In this document: positions 4,880 through 5,440 of the stretch, piece by piece
Layout: each line of letters begins with the position of its first letter
Position numbering within the stretch: position 1 is the first letter of the stretch
Assembly (NCBI GenBank): GCA_007135385.1
Contig: SLIY01000485.1
Location: 1-5,440 of the forward strand
Source: Leptolyngbyaceae cyanobacterium CSSed165cm_216
GTDB taxonomy: Bacteria > Cyanobacteriota > Cyanobacteriia > Phormidesmidales > Phormidesmidaceae
Direction of reading: 5' to 3'
DNA length: 5,440 bases
Made by a program: the position numbers and the translations under genes
The notes under the pieces: generated by a model
What the model was told of the DNA's origin: nothing
Databases searched by the model: none
What the model saw: the letters and a program-made list of their open reading frames with translations, nothing else

Positions 4880-4924
4880 CCTACTCCTTTGTTCAGCCTG
4901 CAGGATGTCTGACCCCTTTGTTGA
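4880..4924. repeat. Direct repeat upstream of the four-cysteine promoter
   Basis: On the - strand TCAACAAAGGGGTCAG (4924-4909) and TGAACAAAGGAGTAGG (4895-4880) match at 12 of 16 positions, sharing AACAAAGG exactly, with 29 bases between equivalent positions. If transcription starts near 4844 they cover about -36 to -51 and -65 to -80, where activators commonly bind. The rest of 4925-4989 shows nothing convincing. Confidence 0.35.
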
Positions 4925-4989
4925 TGCCAGGAGCTAGTTTAGTCACAGGGAGGGTGGTCAGAGTTGGGGGCACTAGGACTGACAGAGCC

Positions 4990-5440
4990 CTAGCAGGCTT
5001 CCGGGGAAATAGCATCCTCAGACTGCATCTGCAAGAGCATGGCCGTAATCTCTTTCGCTGGCAGGGGATGGGAAAAGTAGTGTCCCTGGCCAATGGGACA
5101 ACCCATGTCAAGCAGGCATTGTTGTTGATAGGCCGTCTCTATGCCCTCAGCCACGACAGTCATATTCATCCCCTTAGCGAGGCTTAGAATCGCCCAAATA
5201 ATCCCCCCGGATTCTGACTGATAACGCTCTGGCTGGAGTTTCCCCACGAATGATTGATCAATTTTGAGGATGTCTAGGGGAAACCGCTGCAGGTAACTGA
5301 GGGATGAATAACCGGTACCAAAGTCGTCCAAGCTGAGCTGAATCTGACGTTGGCGCAGGGCAGACAGGACTTCAGCCGTATGGTCAGTGTCTTCAATCAA
5401 GGCCCGTTCAGTAATTTCTAAGTGCAAGCAGGTTGGATCT
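4990..5440 (-). CDS. EAL-domain protein (cyclic-di-GMP phosphodiesterase), C-terminal part
   Basis: The frame is open to the right edge and ends at TAG 4992-4990, leaving about 149 C-terminal residues (numbered from the edge, DPTCLHLEITE first). This is the second half of an EAL domain, which hydrolyses c-di-GMP to pGpG. It has the LEITE motif (E8, E11), DDFGTGYSSL (38-47) with the two metal-binding aspartates, the LKID lysine K59, VVAEGIET (95-102) with E98 and E101, and the closing PIGQGHYFSHP with Q118. The catalytic set visible here is complete, so the domain is probably active. The EAL signature itself and any GGDEF, PAS, GAF or receiver domains are off the window. The protein ends about 20 residues after the domain. 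The TTG at 5427 is an internal leucine, not a start. The next gene downstream has its own promoter, so the two are probably separate transcripts. Confidence 0.93.
   Translation of the reverse strand, partial: DPTCLHLEITERALIEDTDHTAEVLSALRQRQIQLSLDDFGTGYSSLSYLQRFPLDILKIDQSFVGKLQPERYQSESGGIIWAILSLAKGMNMTVVAEGIETAYQQQCLLDMGCPIGQGHYFSHPLPAKEITAMLLQMQSEDAISPEAC

Noticed and set aside
4918..5187. A plus-strand open frame opposite the EAL gene.
   Set aside because: It lies antisense to clear EAL motifs and its protein resembles nothing known.
5425..5427. TTG as a start codon for a short EAL-only protein.
   Set aside because: It falls inside the conserved LHLEITE strand and the frame continues to the window edge.

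Overview
The window looks like chromosomal DNA from a cyanobacterium of middling GC content. The evidence is a small RRM RNA-binding protein gene next to rpsU, which is a known cyanobacterial pairing; four copies of the HIP1 octamer GCGATCGC; a Uma2/DUF820 protein, a family greatly expanded in cyanobacteria; and an intergenic TAGGGTGC-type palindromic repeat typical of these genomes. The genus cannot be decided from the sequence alone. No rRNA, tRNA, CRISPR array, transposase or phage gene was seen.

Layout: the left part (1-3048) reads on the + strand. It holds the 3' end of a medium-chain dehydrogenase/reductase gene, a spacer with a palindromic repeat, a Uma2-family putative nuclease, a glutathione S-transferase family protein and, 21 bases further on, bioF. 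The right part (3003-5440) reads entirely on the - strand. In transcription order it holds the C-terminal part of an EAL-domain c-di-GMP phosphodiesterase, a 67-residue four-cysteine protein, the RRM protein, rpsU (ribosomal protein S21) and an unrecognised 188-residue protein. The last of these converges on bioF, and the two genes overlap tail to tail by 46 bases.

How the genes relate: the RRM gene and rpsU probably form the cold-responsive translation and RNA-handling cluster described in filamentous cyanobacteria. The unrecognised gene starts 82 bases past rpsU and could be a third cistron. bioF (biotin synthesis) and the GST gene probably share a transcript but have no obvious functional link. 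The other genes look like independent housekeeping or signalling genes.

The most interesting signals are non-coding and lie around the RRM/rpsU cluster. A perfect 9-bp inverted repeat has one arm on the Shine-Dalgarno sequence of the RRM gene and could form a translation-blocking, possibly temperature-sensitive, hairpin. The RRM-rpsU spacer contains two mutually exclusive hairpins in an attenuator-like 1:2 versus 2:3 arrangement. A 12-base sequence recurs after the stop codons of both genes. The four-cysteine protein has an extended -10 promoter with a direct repeat upstream. No clearly new multi-gene system (defence, mobile or biosynthetic) is visible.
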